Of a DNA stretch of 36,119 nucleotides, positions 8,420-17,331 are shown one piece after another. The notes under the pieces were generated by a model. The model had not been told where the DNA came from. It searched no databases and saw only the letters and a program-made list of their open reading frames with translations. This DNA is from a virus: positions 1 through 36,119 of the IMG/VR virus record IMGVR_UViG_3300044295_000303; one strand, 5' to 3'. Made by a program: the position numbers and the translations under genes. Each line of letters begins with the position of its first letter. Position 1 is the stretch's first letter.

Positions 8420-9817
8420 TCACGCCGCCAGCTTTTCCATATCGACGCTTACCGCCACCAATGACCGCGCTACCGCGGCTGAAATGCTGAAGCGATACGT
8501 GCGCGACCGGCTCACGCCAAGGCGATTAACCTGCACACGGCGGAGGCGATCACCAGCGCGGCCGATTGATCCGAACCGCTGCGTTGACCAGTTTTCCCCG
8601 CCGTCGTCGCTGTAATCGATCATGATCTGCGGATTGGCGAGGCTGGCGCTTGTCGAGACTAGGCCGACACCGGGCACAACGTCGATATAGAGCGTGTTGT
8701 GCTGGGCTCGGGATGGGAAGGCATGCGCTGGGGGTAGCTGCACTTTCATGATTAGATGCTCGCCAGCTTCCGTAAACGTATCTGGATTAAGCCGGTAGAC
8801 TTTGCCGTTGGCGTAGTCGCCGAACAGCGTCACGTTGCCGAACCGAGCGGCACATGCCACACGCCAGCGTGTAAGGCCGTAGCTTTCGCGGTCATGCCAG
8901 CGCTTCGTGGCCAGATCGTAAACCTTGCTCCACGTTGAGCCAGACACGCACAGAAACACGTGCCCGTCTATCGTCCAGCTAAAGCAGGAGATGACGCTGG
9001 GATCGGACTCCGCACGGATAAGCCGGTCGATGTCATGCGTTGAGATCGTGACCGGATCGTACCCTTGCAGAATGCGAACCGTGTGATCGTGGGCGACAAA
9101 GCCTAGCGTCTGGTCGATTTCCGTCACGGCTCGCGCCGACAGCAGGCCGATAGACCGGGAGGTCACAAACCCAAACGGGAAGCCCTCGTTCCCCTGATCC
9201 TGCCAGATCTCGAAAGACCTCGTACCGAATGACACAAGCTCTTGTCCACGTGCCAGAGCGCGCACACCGCCATCAGGGCTGGACGCTGCCGCGGCAAACG
9301 ATGTGCTGATCACGTCAACGTCATCAAGTTCAGACGCAAACATGCGCCCGTCTGAAAGCTGGAAGACGAAATACCCTGCGACCTGCACAACACTTGTAGC
9401 AGGCGGCAGATCTGGGTCGCTGATCTGGCTGAGAACGTTGGCCTTGATCTTGTAGACCAGTCCGTCAGAGACGAGCACGATATCAGGCACAGCCGCACGG
9501 TTACGCGCGAAGGTGCACAAGCCATCTGCAGGAACGCCGCCGATTGTGGTCAGCGTTCCCGTCTGGTCTACTTTTACAATCTCGCGCCCGATCTTAGCAT
9601 AAGCCTCTGCGTCGTTCAGCGCAAAAATGGCATGCACGGGCGTCGATGATCCGCCAGTGGCAAACAGATCGAACCCATCGCAGGCGTGGAGGTTGAACCC
9701 GGCCTTGGCTTCCTCGCCCACGTCCTCACGATAACAGTTCACGCACTTCGTCGCTCCGGCGTGACCGTAGCGGGCTGGTGCTGATCCTGAAGGGAGGGCG
9801 AGCGGGACGATGGGCAT
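8420..9817 (-). CDS. P22 gp10-like packaged-DNA stabilization / tail hub protein
   Basis: 465 residues, close to P22 gp10 (472). Seen: beta-rich sequence with propeller-like repeats, the N-terminal ARYGHAGATKCVNCYRE, and the segments FGTRSFEIWQDQGNEGFPF and SRSIGLLSARAVTEIDQ, which match the style of the Phage_stabilise family. In that family the protein adds to the head after gp4, plugs the portal and anchors the tail fibres. The neighbours fit: it follows directly after the gp4-like gene, sharing one base with its stop (TGATG). Expected location is the tail hub under the portal. The call rests on recognised family features and gene order. Confidence 0.8.
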   Translation of the reverse strand: MPIVPLALPSGSAPARYGHAGATKCVNCYREDVGEEAKAGFNLHACDGFDLFATGGSSTPVHAIFALNDAEAYAKIGREIVKVDQTGTLTTIGGVPADGLCTFARNRAAVPDIVLVSDGLVYKIKANVLSQISDPDLPPATSVVQVAGYFVFQLSDGRMFASELDDVDVISTSFAAAASSPDGGVRALARGQELVSFGTRSFEIWQDQGNEGFPFGFVTSRSIGLLSARAVTEIDQTLGFVAHDHTVRILQGYDPVTISTHDIDRLIRAESDPSVISCFSWTIDGHVFLCVSGSTWSKVYDLATKRWHDRESYGLTRWRVACAARFGNVTLFGDYANGKVYRLNPDTFTEAGEHLIMKVQLPPAHAFPSRAQHNTLYIDVVPGVGLVSTSASLANPQIMIDYSDDGGENWSTQRFGSIGRAGDRLRRVQVNRLGVSRSRTYRFSISAAVARSLVAVSVDMEKLAA

Positions 9818-10476
9818 CAGGTGGTCGAGCTAGGCACTGAGTAGGGCCAGCGGCGCGACGGAAGCCGCGTAAGGCCAGGATCAAATGTCGCGTAAGGCAC
9901 CTTCTGGAAGTCAGACAACAGCGTGCGCCACGCGTCCTCGCAGTCGTTGGCCAGTTGCTTCGTGACATCCTTGCCGAAGTCTTCAGCGAGGCGCTGAGCC
10001 AAGAGAGCGATCACGCCGGACGTATGCCGGGCGCTGCTCAATCCCTTTTGCCACGTGAGCGTAGGTGAATTGGTATCTGACGCCGTTCGGCCGAGAACGA
10101 TAAAATCGTCCACGCTCCACGATGCGATGCCGTCAAGCGAGGTCGTCCCTGCGACCGACACGCGGTAAACCGTGCCCTCGGTTCCGCTTCCTGCCGCCAG
10201 CGTGGGCGTATTCGTCGAAGCGTTCCACGTGCCTGCGTAAGTCAGGCTTTCCATCGTGTGAGAGTCGATGAGCCGCGGCGGTACGAAGAACACAAACGTG
10301 TCATCGAGCGCGAACGTAGGCGACAGCGTATCCACGCCGTTAGCCGGCCACTGCGCCATCATGTCATTGAGGTACGCTAGACCGTCCACGGCTTCCTCAG
10401 CCGAGATCGGGTGGAGTGCATCAATTACACGAAGGCGCAGCAGTGCGCGCCGAACGATGTCACGCGGGGTCGTCAT
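9817..10476 (-). CDS. P22 gp4-like tail accessory factor (head completion)
   Basis: 219 residues, longer than P22 gp4 (166). The N-terminus (MTTPRDIVRRALLRLRVIDA) with SAEEAVDGLAYLNDMMAQW matches the helical core of this family, which binds the portal ring and lets gp10 add. A beta-rich insertion (about residues 70-150) is followed by a helical part (VIALLAQRLAEDFGKDVT). Its start overlaps the C-terminus of the 72-residue gene by 17 bases. Unlike P22 gp4, I see no obvious lytic-enzyme motif. The extra middle domain may account for the greater length. Confidence 0.72.
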   Translation of the reverse strand: MTTPRDIVRRALLRLRVIDALHPISAEEAVDGLAYLNDMMAQWPANGVDTLSPTFALDDTFVFFVPPRLIDSHTMESLTYAGTWNASTNTPTLAAGSGTEGTVYRVSVAGTTSLDGIASWSVDDFIVLGRTASDTNSPTLTWQKGLSSARHTSGVIALLAQRLAEDFGKDVTKQLANDCEDAWRTLLSDFQKVPYATFDPGLTRLPSRRWPYSVPSSTT

Positions 10477-10678
10477 TCGTCGGCGGCTCCGGTTCCGGCT
10501 CTGGCGCAGATGCGGTTGGCGTATCCGACCAGCCCTTGGGCAATTTCTGGCCGGGCTTCAGGTTGAATAGCTGTGCTTTGTCGCCTTTGTAGCCCCAAGT
10601 AGGAACTACATCGGCTGGCGGTTGGGTGGCGGGTTGATCCCCCGCCACCTCCGGCCCGTTGATCAGGCTGTTAGCCAT
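10460..10678 (-). CDS. Small protein after the coat gene (72 residues)
   Basis: The start at 10678 overlaps the coat stop by one base (TGATG). A longer reading from 10888 is out of frame inside the coat gene and is not credible. The protein has a short conserved-looking core (WGYKGDKAQLFNLKPGQKLP) flanked by Pro- and acidic-rich tails (EPEPEPPTNDDPA). No known domain is recognised. Its place between coat and gp4-like genes suggests a virion or assembly role, such as head decoration, but nothing in the sequence proves this. Confidence 0.62.
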   Translation of the reverse strand: MANSLINGPEVAGDQPATQPPADVVPTWGYKGDKAQLFNLKPGQKLPKGWSDTPTASAPEPEPEPPTNDDPA

Positions 10679-11892
10679 CAGCCGGTCAACCGTACTGCGA
10701 GCTCGGGATAGATCGTCTTGACGCCGTAGAGGATGTCGAGACGGATCACGTCGCAGTCGTTGTCGATGTCGTACATCTTGACGACACGAACCGACATATT
10801 GTCCGCGCTCTCGCGGGCCTTGAATGCCGCACCATCCGGCATGTCGAGGTCGGCAAACACCAGAGCGAAGGCGTTCTTGTGGAAGCACAGGTTCTGCGGA
10901 TAGGCCGTCGAAGCCGTGCCGGTCACAACCGAGATGGCCGCGTTGTCCGCCGGTGCCGCCGATACGTTCTGATACGGACCAGACGTGACGATGGCCGGGC
11001 TAATGGTCAGGGTCGCGTTACCCGAACCATCCGAAGACACATCCGACAGCACCGTGAACTGCTTCAGTCGGCTGTAGGCAGTGCGCGTACCAGCGTTGAC
11101 GGCGAACACACCGGCGAACGTGATCACGTCGCCTGCCTTCAGTCGAGACGCAGCCGCAGCGGTCCAGCCGTCCGTTACCATGGACTGACTGTTGGCCTGC
11201 GGTGTCGAGTTCGAATGCTGGTTGGCGCCGTTGACGAGCGGCGTACCACCGAGCGGGCCGACCGTGTGGCTGATGATCGACTGCGCTTCGTAGGTGTCGA
11301 AGCCAGCGTACTTGCCAATCTTCACGCGCTCCAGGGCCGTGCGGGTCTTTTCCGGCTGGAACAGCGTCTTCAGGTCATTGGCGACCAGAAGCGACGCGGC
11401 CGGGTCGAGCACGGCGTTGAGCGTGTCACCAAGCGGCACTCGGTTTTCCACGAGACGCTGACGAGCCGCACCGAGAGCGAGGAAGGTGCTCGGCGTGGTG
11501 CCTGCCGTACCAACCCAATCGTTGACGTTGGTATAGAGGCCGGTCAGCGAGGTTTCGACCGACTGCGCAAGTTCAAGCATCGCGGGCTTGATGTAGCGCT
11601 CGCTGTACTCGTCGATAGTCAGCGTCAGTTCGTTGGATGTGAAGTTCCACGAAACATGGCGCTGCTGATCGATGGCAAGCGGTACAGTACCTTCGAGCAC
11701 GTCCTGATTGACGCGGGTAGCGCCAGACGATGCGACGAAGCGGACGGGCTTACGCAGACTGATGGTGGAGCCGACCTTCACGAACTCCTTGCTGTAATCC
11801 CGATAGACGAGATTGCCCATCACAAGGTTGTTCTTGAGCTGCATCAACGCCTCTTTGGCGATGACGCTTGGGGTTATCAGTGTATTAGGCAT
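10678..11892 (-). CDS. Major coat protein, P22 gp5-like
   Basis: 404 residues (P22 gp5 is 430). Seen: N-terminal MPNTLITPSVIAKEALMQLK and VYRDYSKEFVKVGSTISLRK, then HVSWNFTSNELTLTIDEYSE, all matching the P22 coat-protein family (HK97 fold). It forms the procapsid shell around the scaffold protein encoded just upstream in the operon (31-base gap). The downstream genes overlap tightly. A weak AGAGA precedes the ATG. A highly expressed late structural protein is expected. Confidence 0.85.
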   Translation of the reverse strand: MPNTLITPSVIAKEALMQLKNNLVMGNLVYRDYSKEFVKVGSTISLRKPVRFVASSGATRVNQDVLEGTVPLAIDQQRHVSWNFTSNELTLTIDEYSERYIKPAMLELAQSVETSLTGLYTNVNDWVGTAGTTPSTFLALGAARQRLVENRVPLGDTLNAVLDPAASLLVANDLKTLFQPEKTRTALERVKIGKYAGFDTYEAQSIISHTVGPLGGTPLVNGANQHSNSTPQANSQSMVTDGWTAAAASRLKAGDVITFAGVFAVNAGTRTAYSRLKQFTVLSDVSSDGSGNATLTISPAIVTSGPYQNVSAAPADNAAISVVTGTASTAYPQNLCFHKNAFALVFADLDMPDGAAFKARESADNMSVRVVKMYDIDNDCDVIRLDILYGVKTIYPELAVRLTG

Positions 11893-11923
11893 GGTTCTCT
11901 AGGTCCGTTTGGTTTCGGACCGG

Positions 11924-12775
11924 TCAGCCGCCTCCGTTCATGCGGTACTGCTCATACTCTTTGAAACTCATTGAGCTTGGATCGACCTGTCGCGATCCTT
12001 GTCCGCCTGAAACGGTCTGGACGGGTGCCGGTGCTTGGCTGACGCGCCGAACTGGTTGAGAGGAAAGCCGCGCCTCGATCATGCCGAGTTCACGCGCAGC
12101 CTGGATCGGGTGCATGTTGGCGATGGCCCGTGCTTCTTTCGGGTTCTTGGCCAAGTGGTAGGCAACCAGCGCGGCGTTATCGCTTTCGCGAATGATCATC
12201 GCCATGGCATCGCTGACGATCGGGCCGCCCTGTGCGGGCTCTGCCGTGATCACGTCGATGTCAGGGATACGATCCCGAAGCGTGTCCATCTGCATCTGGA
12301 CCGCGGCGATTGCCGCCTGCCCTGCTTGCATGTGGAGCGCTTGAGCCGTTGCAGCGTGGTCCTGCGCCGTCACCCTTCGCATGGCCTGCGCGGCCAAGGC
12401 GGCTTGGTATTCGGCCTCAGACTGGAACTGCATGGAGTCGAGCGGTCTGCTCGCTTCCTGCTGGTGGCGTTCAGCCAGATTACGCCAATACGCGGCTTGG
12501 CTTTCGGCCTCTCGAACCTTCGATTTCATCTCCTGCCAGCGCTGGCGTGAACGCTCGCGCCGCGGGTCGGGCTTCTCGTCTGAATGTTCCTGCGTCTGGG
12601 GCGCTTGTTCCCCGTCTGCGGTGGGTGCGGCCTCAACCGGTGCCGCTGCGGGAGTATCAGAAGGCTTGTCGGACGCGGTGACGAAGCGACCTTGATCGTC
12701 GCGGAAACGCTCTGGTGCTACAGGTGCAGTCTGGCCTGCCTCCGGTGCTACCGGGGCGGTGGTCGTGTCAGTCAT
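11924..12775 (-). CDS. Scaffolding protein
   Basis: 283 residues from ATG 12775, chosen because GGAG lies eight bases upstream; an ATG six codons earlier lacks a site. The N-terminal third is acidic and Pro/Ala-rich, followed by a long charged helix (RRERSRQRWQEMKSKVREAE) and Gln/Ala-rich helices. The C-terminus (SSMSFKEYEQYRMNGGG) resembles the coat-binding tail of podoviral scaffolds. Length is near P22 gp8 (303). Gene order portal-scaffold-coat supports the call. It should chaperone coat assembly and leave the procapsid before packaging. Confidence 0.78.
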   Translation of the reverse strand: MTDTTTAPVAPEAGQTAPVAPERFRDDQGRFVTASDKPSDTPAAAPVEAAPTADGEQAPQTQEHSDEKPDPRRERSRQRWQEMKSKVREAESQAAYWRNLAERHQQEASRPLDSMQFQSEAEYQAALAAQAMRRVTAQDHAATAQALHMQAGQAAIAAVQMQMDTLRDRIPDIDVITAEPAQGGPIVSDAMAMIIRESDNAALVAYHLAKNPKEARAIANMHPIQAARELGMIEARLSSQPVRRVSQAPAPVQTVSGGQGSRQVDPSSMSFKEYEQYRMNGGG

Positions 12776-12843
12776 GTGGAAAGCTCCAGCCAAAAGGCGG
12801 TGAAATGTGGTACGCTGCAGGCTTACAAATCAGGGAGCCAAAC

Positions 12844-13038
12844 ATGCCCGACAGGACGAGGCTCGATTTTATTAACGAATGCCGTCAGCTTTTGCTTGAC
12901 CGCATTCCCCACGATAAGTGGCCGCCAATCTATGCGACTGACCAAGAGTTCCGCATGATTGCTAAGCTCACCGCACCAAGCATCCCGCTTCGGTTTCTTG
13001 GCCGAGAAGTCATCCCGTTAAAACTCACAAAGGCGTAA
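12844..13038 (+). CDS. Isolated plus-strand small gene within the late operon (64 residues)
   Basis: This gene reads opposite to every neighbour. ATG 12844 has a good ribosome binding site (CAGGGAGCCAAAC) and codes MPDRTRLDFINECRQLLLD..., a compact sequence with no low complexity. Its 3' end overlaps the portal stop on the other strand by 14 bases. A weak extended -10 (TGGTACGCT at 12808-12816) lies upstream without a clear -35. It could be a moron, expressed independently of the late operon, or an antisense artefact; the ribosome binding site and the fit to the scaffold-portal gap favour a real gene. Function unknown. Confidence 0.55.
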   Translation: MPDRTRLDFINECRQLLLDRIPHDKWPPIYATDQEFRMIAKLTAPSIPLRFLGREVIPLKLTKA

Positions 13039-15145
13039 GCGGCCCCGGCGGTAGGCCGTTGGGCTGCGGTAGCGGCATCTGGTCGAGGTTCATTTCGCCG
13101 CCGGGCATCATCGGCGGGCCTTGATCCATTCTAGGCGGCATCATGCCGGGCATCGGCGGACCGCCCATCGGTTGGATCTCAGGCGGCAACGGCGGCGGCA
13201 CAGGCGGGGCCATCATCCCAAACATGGCTTGTGTCTCAATCGCGGTCTTGTTCGCGTCCGCCATGGTCTTGTGCGCCGTGGCAAACTTGCCGGCAAGCTC
13301 AGCGCGCGCCATCGGGTCAGCCATCGGATCTGGCGGCGGCGCGTTGGGGTCCTGCAACGCCTGTTGCGGCAGCATGTTGCGGATGCGTTGAGCCGCTTCC
13401 TGCGCGTCGGGAATGTCGAGGTTGCGCACAGCGATGTCTGCCAGGATGCCGCCGACCTCGGGGCCGAGCGCCTGCATGATCTCGACGATAGCCGCAGCGG
13501 CTTCCAGGCGCTTGGTGGCGTAGCTGGGGCCGATGGTAACGCGGATGTCGAAACGGCCAACCGACAGGTCGTTCACCATCACCTGCTCGCCCATGTCGGA
13601 GTAGAGCACGTGGTTGATCGGGACAAAGCTCTCGGTTCCGTCCTCGCCCAACAAACGGACAACGCGCTCGTTGTCGTAGACCTTCGGGATCAAGTCGATG
13701 AGGATGCGGCCGCAGTGCTCCAGTGAGCGCTGCAGGTTGTCGGTGTAGTGGTAATTTGCCGTATCGCCCTGCTGTTCGCGGCGCTTGATAGCGATACCGG
13801 ATGTCTCGTTGCTCTTGGCCCCGAGCGAGGCGTCATAGATGCCCGTGGTTGCCTTGAGGTCTTCCGTTGCAACCCGGCTTTCTTCCCACAACGCTTGCGG
13901 CGGCTCTGGCGGATGAATGCGCTGCGGGGCCATGCCCGGCGCTTTTTGATCTGGCGTGTAGCGCAGAAATGGCCGGTTTTGCGTGTTGGCTGTGTTCCAG
14001 TCGCCCTTGTGCTGGGCAATCATGGTGTCGGTGACAAGCCACGGCGCTTTAGGCGCAAGCGCAATCGCTTCAGCAGCGGCCGAGCGGTAGAAGTTATAAA
14101 GCTGCATCGCATCGCGGGCGTCTCGAATGAGGCCCTTGCGGATAGTGACGCGCTCAAGTGGAACTTCGGTTCCGATCACAGGCACAATCGGAAGGTACTT
14201 GCCCGGCCAAGGATGCGGGCCAGATAGAACCTCTGCACCAGTAACCAGCGATTGCTCGACTTTGTAACTCTTGGCCTTGCGCTGCGCGACCACTTGGCCG
14301 TGGGTCTGCTGAAGCTGGACCAACTGCACCATGCTCAGGTCAGTGGTGTCGTAAGTCTCGCCGTTCTCGAAAGCGCAGATCGTGCGTTCAACAGGGTGCT
14401 TGCACCAGTATTCGGCAACGAGAATGTAGTCCTGCGTTGTCCAGAACAGGCCCGACGCGAAATTGTTTGCGCGGAGCTCGTTTACGCTGATCTGTTGAGC
14501 GTCAGGATACTTGAGCTTGAACGTCGCGCGGGGCACAAGATCCACAACGATGCACCACATCGCGTCTGAGCGATCCGGCTTGACCGCGGCCGGGTCCCAA
14601 TACACCGCAAGCGGGTAGGGGACGCTCTCAATCGCAATGTCCTGATCAAACGTCGCATCGTCGGCATAGCGCGTGATGACGCGGAAATGGCCAATACCAC
14701 ATGCTGCCGCGTGATACGCCGCAGTGGCGTACACATGCTTGGCGCTGCAGCGATACTGGATGTCCGAGATGATGCCGTCATAGACCTTGGCCATTGACGG
14801 ATCAGCTTTGCCGTCAACCGGCGTGACCTTCAATGATGGCGCGCTCTGGCGAATGTCGTTTGTGATCTGGTGGAGGAACTGCGGGAGCTTGTTGATCGTC
14901 AGCATGGGACGATTCACACGCGCAGCACGGGCATACTCTGGCCACTGGTCGCCAGCCAGGAACTTGAGATCCATAACCGCGTCTTCGCGGTTGTTCCTGT
15001 CGAACGTAAACGCTTCAGTAAGACGATCGCGCACCTCGCCTACGAGGTCACGCGGTTGACCGTCCTTCTGCGGATACGTCTGATTGAAGCTGTCTTGAGG
15101 CGTGCGTTCGGCGTTCGCGCCGCCGCCCATGGCTTCAGCGTACAT
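13025..15145 (-). CDS. Portal protein, P22 gp1-like
   Basis: 706 residues (P22 gp1 is 725). Seen: DRNNREDAVMDLKFLAGDQW, RPMLTINKLPQFLHQITNDI and YHAAACGIGHFRVITRY, characteristic of the P22-type portal family. The C-terminal part holds helices and a Pro/Met/Gly-rich tail. It forms the dodecameric ring through which the terminase packages DNA and onto which the gp4- and gp10-like proteins assemble. Start: ATG 15145, overlapping the preceding 58-residue gene by 11 bases. ATG 15130, just past that gene's stop, is equally possible; neither has a strong ribosome binding site. Confidence 0.85.
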   Translation of the reverse strand: MYAEAMGGGANAERTPQDSFNQTYPQKDGQPRDLVGEVRDRLTEAFTFDRNNREDAVMDLKFLAGDQWPEYARAARVNRPMLTINKLPQFLHQITNDIRQSAPSLKVTPVDGKADPSMAKVYDGIISDIQYRCSAKHVYATAAYHAAACGIGHFRVITRYADDATFDQDIAIESVPYPLAVYWDPAAVKPDRSDAMWCIVVDLVPRATFKLKYPDAQQISVNELRANNFASGLFWTTQDYILVAEYWCKHPVERTICAFENGETYDTTDLSMVQLVQLQQTHGQVVAQRKAKSYKVEQSLVTGAEVLSGPHPWPGKYLPIVPVIGTEVPLERVTIRKGLIRDARDAMQLYNFYRSAAAEAIALAPKAPWLVTDTMIAQHKGDWNTANTQNRPFLRYTPDQKAPGMAPQRIHPPEPPQALWEESRVATEDLKATTGIYDASLGAKSNETSGIAIKRREQQGDTANYHYTDNLQRSLEHCGRILIDLIPKVYDNERVVRLLGEDGTESFVPINHVLYSDMGEQVMVNDLSVGRFDIRVTIGPSYATKRLEAAAAIVEIMQALGPEVGGILADIAVRNLDIPDAQEAAQRIRNMLPQQALQDPNAPPPDPMADPMARAELAGKFATAHKTMADANKTAIETQAMFGMMAPPVPPPLPPEIQPMGGPPMPGMMPPRMDQGPPMMPGGEMNLDQMPLPQPNGLPPGPLTPL

Positions 15146-15311
15146 CAGCGGTGATTTCTAACCGTATGGTTGAAACGTCGCGTTCTATGTCATACGCACC
15201 CACAGCGCGGACCTGCACATTCGACGCGCCCGCTTGCTCTAGGAACAGCTTCACACTCTCAGCTAGCTTGGCTTCCTCTTTCGAGGCTGGCTTGCTTACA
15301 TCCCCATCCAT
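15135..15311 (-). CDS. 58-residue protein between large terminase and portal
   Basis: ATG 15311 overlaps the last codons of the large terminase gene (stop 15296), and the TGA ends at 15135, just inside the portal start. It begins MDGDVSKPASKEEAKLAESV and continues as a helix followed by a beta-strand pattern (NVQVRAVGAYDIERDVSTIR), so the composition is that of a real protein. An AGGA lies about ten bases upstream. No known family is recognised. Such small genes between terminase and portal are common in phages; the role is unknown. Confidence 0.55.
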   Translation of the reverse strand: MDGDVSKPASKEEAKLAESVKLFLEQAGASNVQVRAVGAYDIERDVSTIRLEITADVR

Positions 15312-16837
15312 GCGCCCGTATCCTGGCTTGATCCTAACGAGCCCATGCGAACCGGCGTATCGTCCGGTTCAACGTAGGCGGGGAAGTCGAGGCCGCCCGG
15401 ATACAGATCGAACATGCGAGACAGAGCGTCCAGCATGTCGTCGTGCAGGCCGACCGGAAACGGCTTGTATTCTTCCTCGATAAACGCGCTGACCAAATCG
15501 CGCGATGCGCCTTCATAGTTGGTCTTGAAGTGGATGCGCGGGAGCCAGATGCGGCCCTGCTCAAAATACGGTGTGAGCCGGCGGATACGATCGTTTTTGG
15601 GCATCGGTCCGCCAAGTTCGGTGATGGCAAACCGATAGTTGCGGCGCTCCATTTCTGAGTACATGAACTCGATGTCGGCCATCATGCCGTACTTTTCGTA
15701 GCCGACCTCGCCAGGCTTCCACTTGCGATGCAACGAAAACAGCGCATCCGCACGTTGCTTCAGGTTCAAGCGGTCTCGGATGAAGTCCAGCGCATAGATG
15801 TTGTTATCGGAGTTGAAGCCCAGCACCCACATCGACGTGTAGTCGCTGGTTTTCTTTTTTTCGCTTGCCGCGTCAGCCAAGATGCAGACGTTCATGCCTT
15901 GGCGGTCGGTGTTATCGTAGTGACGAATCCAGGCGTCTTTGAAGCCCTGCGTTTCGTCTGCCTTCGGGTTCTGCATCATCTGGCAGGCGAACGTGTAAGG
16001 CCCCATCTCGCGGCGCTTCTCAGCAAGGCGCTCGCGGCTCAACAAAACCGGATCGCCATCGATCTCGCCATCAATCGTTGCCGGGTAAATGCGGGCTTTG
16101 ACGCCGCGGTCCATGATCGTTTTGTACGTGTCGTTGAAGTGATAGCGCGTGCCGATGTAGCGCGTATGCCCGCCTTCTGAACTCAGGTTGCGCGACAGTT
16201 CCCACGCTTCCGTAACCTTGGCGATCATCTCAGGCGTCGTCACGCTCTCGCGGGTCACCACGTCGTCATAGACCATCAGCTTGTAGTGCTTCGACGTCGG
16301 CTGGCCATCGACAAGGCCCCAGGCTTCAAGTGTGCCTTCCTTCGGGTTGCCCTTGCGCTTGACAATCAACCCTTCATCCTCTGACCACTTCGGTGCTTCG
16401 GTCTGCGGATTGGTCCAGAGCACGTCAGGGAACAACTCCTGCAGCATCTTATTGGCTTCCAGCTCGCGCTTGATCTGGCGCATGAAGCCTTTGGCGATTG
16501 GCCGAGTGTGGGAGAAGATGCCGACCGTGATCTCGGGGTCGTTTAGTATGTCCTGTATCGTCTTGGCGAACGTGATGATCGTTGATTTGTAGTGCTCGCG
16601 AGACCAGAGATCCAAATAGCCATCGGGATTGGCCTGCACTTCCCGACAGCGATTGAAACACCAGTCCTTGTCAGCGTCAGTGCGCTTGAGCCCGTGCACC
16701 AACAGAAAGAACAGGTCCGTCTGGCACCATCCGCGCATGATCGGCGCTGCTTGCTTCGGCGGCAAACGAGCCAAGGAACTCAGCAACGGCGTGTAAGCCT
16801 GCCGCGAGATCGGCAACGGCGGGGTCGGCTGTGACAT
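15296..16837 (-). CDS. Terminase large subunit
   Basis: 513 residues from ATG 16837; an upstream TTG at 16864 would add nine. Seen, in order: LDLWSREHYKSTIITF, a P-loop-type ATPase motif (about 79-86); KLMVYDDVVTRES, Walker B (about 187-192); YIGTRYHFND, a coupling-motif-like segment; ILADAASEKKKTSDYT, an RNase H-like nuclease acidic motif (about 319-333); and GLHDDMLDALSRM near the end, a further nuclease acidic pair. It drives DNA into the procapsid and cuts the concatemer. The gene overlaps the 3' end of the small terminase gene by 161 bases. Length is close to P22 gp2 (499). Confidence 0.88.
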   Translation of the reverse strand: MSQPTPPLPISRQAYTPLLSSLARLPPKQAAPIMRGWCQTDLFFLLVHGLKRTDADKDWCFNRCREVQANPDGYLDLWSREHYKSTIITFAKTIQDILNDPEITVGIFSHTRPIAKGFMRQIKRELEANKMLQELFPDVLWTNPQTEAPKWSEDEGLIVKRKGNPKEGTLEAWGLVDGQPTSKHYKLMVYDDVVTRESVTTPEMIAKVTEAWELSRNLSSEGGHTRYIGTRYHFNDTYKTIMDRGVKARIYPATIDGEIDGDPVLLSRERLAEKRREMGPYTFACQMMQNPKADETQGFKDAWIRHYDNTDRQGMNVCILADAASEKKKTSDYTSMWVLGFNSDNNIYALDFIRDRLNLKQRADALFSLHRKWKPGEVGYEKYGMMADIEFMYSEMERRNYRFAITELGGPMPKNDRIRRLTPYFEQGRIWLPRIHFKTNYEGASRDLVSAFIEEEYKPFPVGLHDDMLDALSRMFDLYPGGLDFPAYVEPDDTPVRMGSLGSSQDTGAWMGM

Positions 16838-17066
16838 CGACTTGCTTTGGAACAACCTTAGCAATCACGTTGAGGTAAACGTCTGGCTTGTCCTCGCGGC
16901 ACTTCTGGATTGCCTCTTTGCCGCCTTGCTTAAAGTCTTCGTAGAGCGCTCTGACGAAACACTCATCGAGCTTTGCGCGAGAACCCTTGGGCCTTCCTGG
17001 TCCCGGTTTGGTTCCGGTTAGGAAACCGCCCTTTTCGTCTCTGAGAACTTCGCCTTCATCAGACAT
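16677..17066 (-). CDS. Terminase small subunit-like protein
   Basis: 129 residues from ATG 17066. A TTG 23 codons earlier would place the start inside the preceding 51-residue gene and is less likely. Seen: TKPGPGRPKGSRAKLDECFV followed by a helical region (YEDFKQGGKEAIQKCREDKP, VYLNVIAKVVPKQVD), the usual look of phage small terminases that recognise the packaging site. The C-terminal 50 or so residues overlap the large subunit gene in another frame. Position directly upstream of the large subunit supports the call. Confidence 0.72.
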   Translation of the reverse strand: MSDEGEVLRDEKGGFLTGTKPGPGRPKGSRAKLDECFVRALYEDFKQGGKEAIQKCREDKPDVYLNVIAKVVPKQVDVTADPAVADLAAGLHAVAEFLGSFAAEASSADHARMVPDGPVLSVGARAQAH

Positions 17067-17085
17067 TGTTTCACGTGCAACGCTG

Positions 17086-17241
17086 TTAGCAATTGTGCTT
17101 GTTGATGTACTGATCTTGGAGCTTGCGGAGTTCAATTACTCTTTGAAGCCGCTCCAGCGCCACGTCGGCCATAAGCCTTGGTATCTTGCCGGTGTCTCTG
17201 TTGGCGAGCGCTTCGCTGAGCTTATGTTCCGCATTAGTCAT
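17086..17241 (-). CDS. 51-residue helical protein upstream of small terminase
   Basis: ATG 17241 lies one base after the stop of the preceding 24-residue gene; TAA is at 17088-17086, 19 bases before the small terminase ATG. It begins MTNAEHKLSEALANRDTGKI and is largely helical and charged (ADVALERLQRVIELRKLQDQ). No domain is recognised. Context suggests a packaging or head-assembly accessory, without direct evidence. Confidence 0.5.
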   Translation of the reverse strand: MTNAEHKLSEALANRDTGKIPRLMADVALERLQRVIELRKLQDQYINKHNC

Positions 17242-17242
17242 G

Positions 17243-17317
17243 TCAGCAACCGGACTTCTTGGCGCCCTTGGGCTTGCCAGGAGCAGGCTTCGGCATGGGC
17301 TTGGGTTTCATGGCCAT
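17243..17317 (-). CDS. 24-residue Lys/Pro-rich peptide
   Basis: ATG 17317 is preceded by AAGGAA at suitable spacing. It encodes MAMKPKPMPKPAPGKPKGAK and ends KSGC. The stop is one base before the ATG of the next gene. The extreme Lys/Pro bias could mean a nucleic-acid-binding peptide or merely a translational-coupling leader. Support is limited to the ribosome binding site and the tight spacing. Confidence 0.4.
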   Translation of the reverse strand: MAMKPKPMPKPAPGKPKGAKKSGC

Positions 17318-17331
17318 TGGATGGGTTCCTT

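Noticed and set aside
10879-11964. Long plus-strand reading frame (361 codons) opposite the coat gene
   Set aside because: It is antisense to a recognised P22-type coat gene, is Arg-rich with no domain, and merely mirrors codon bias.
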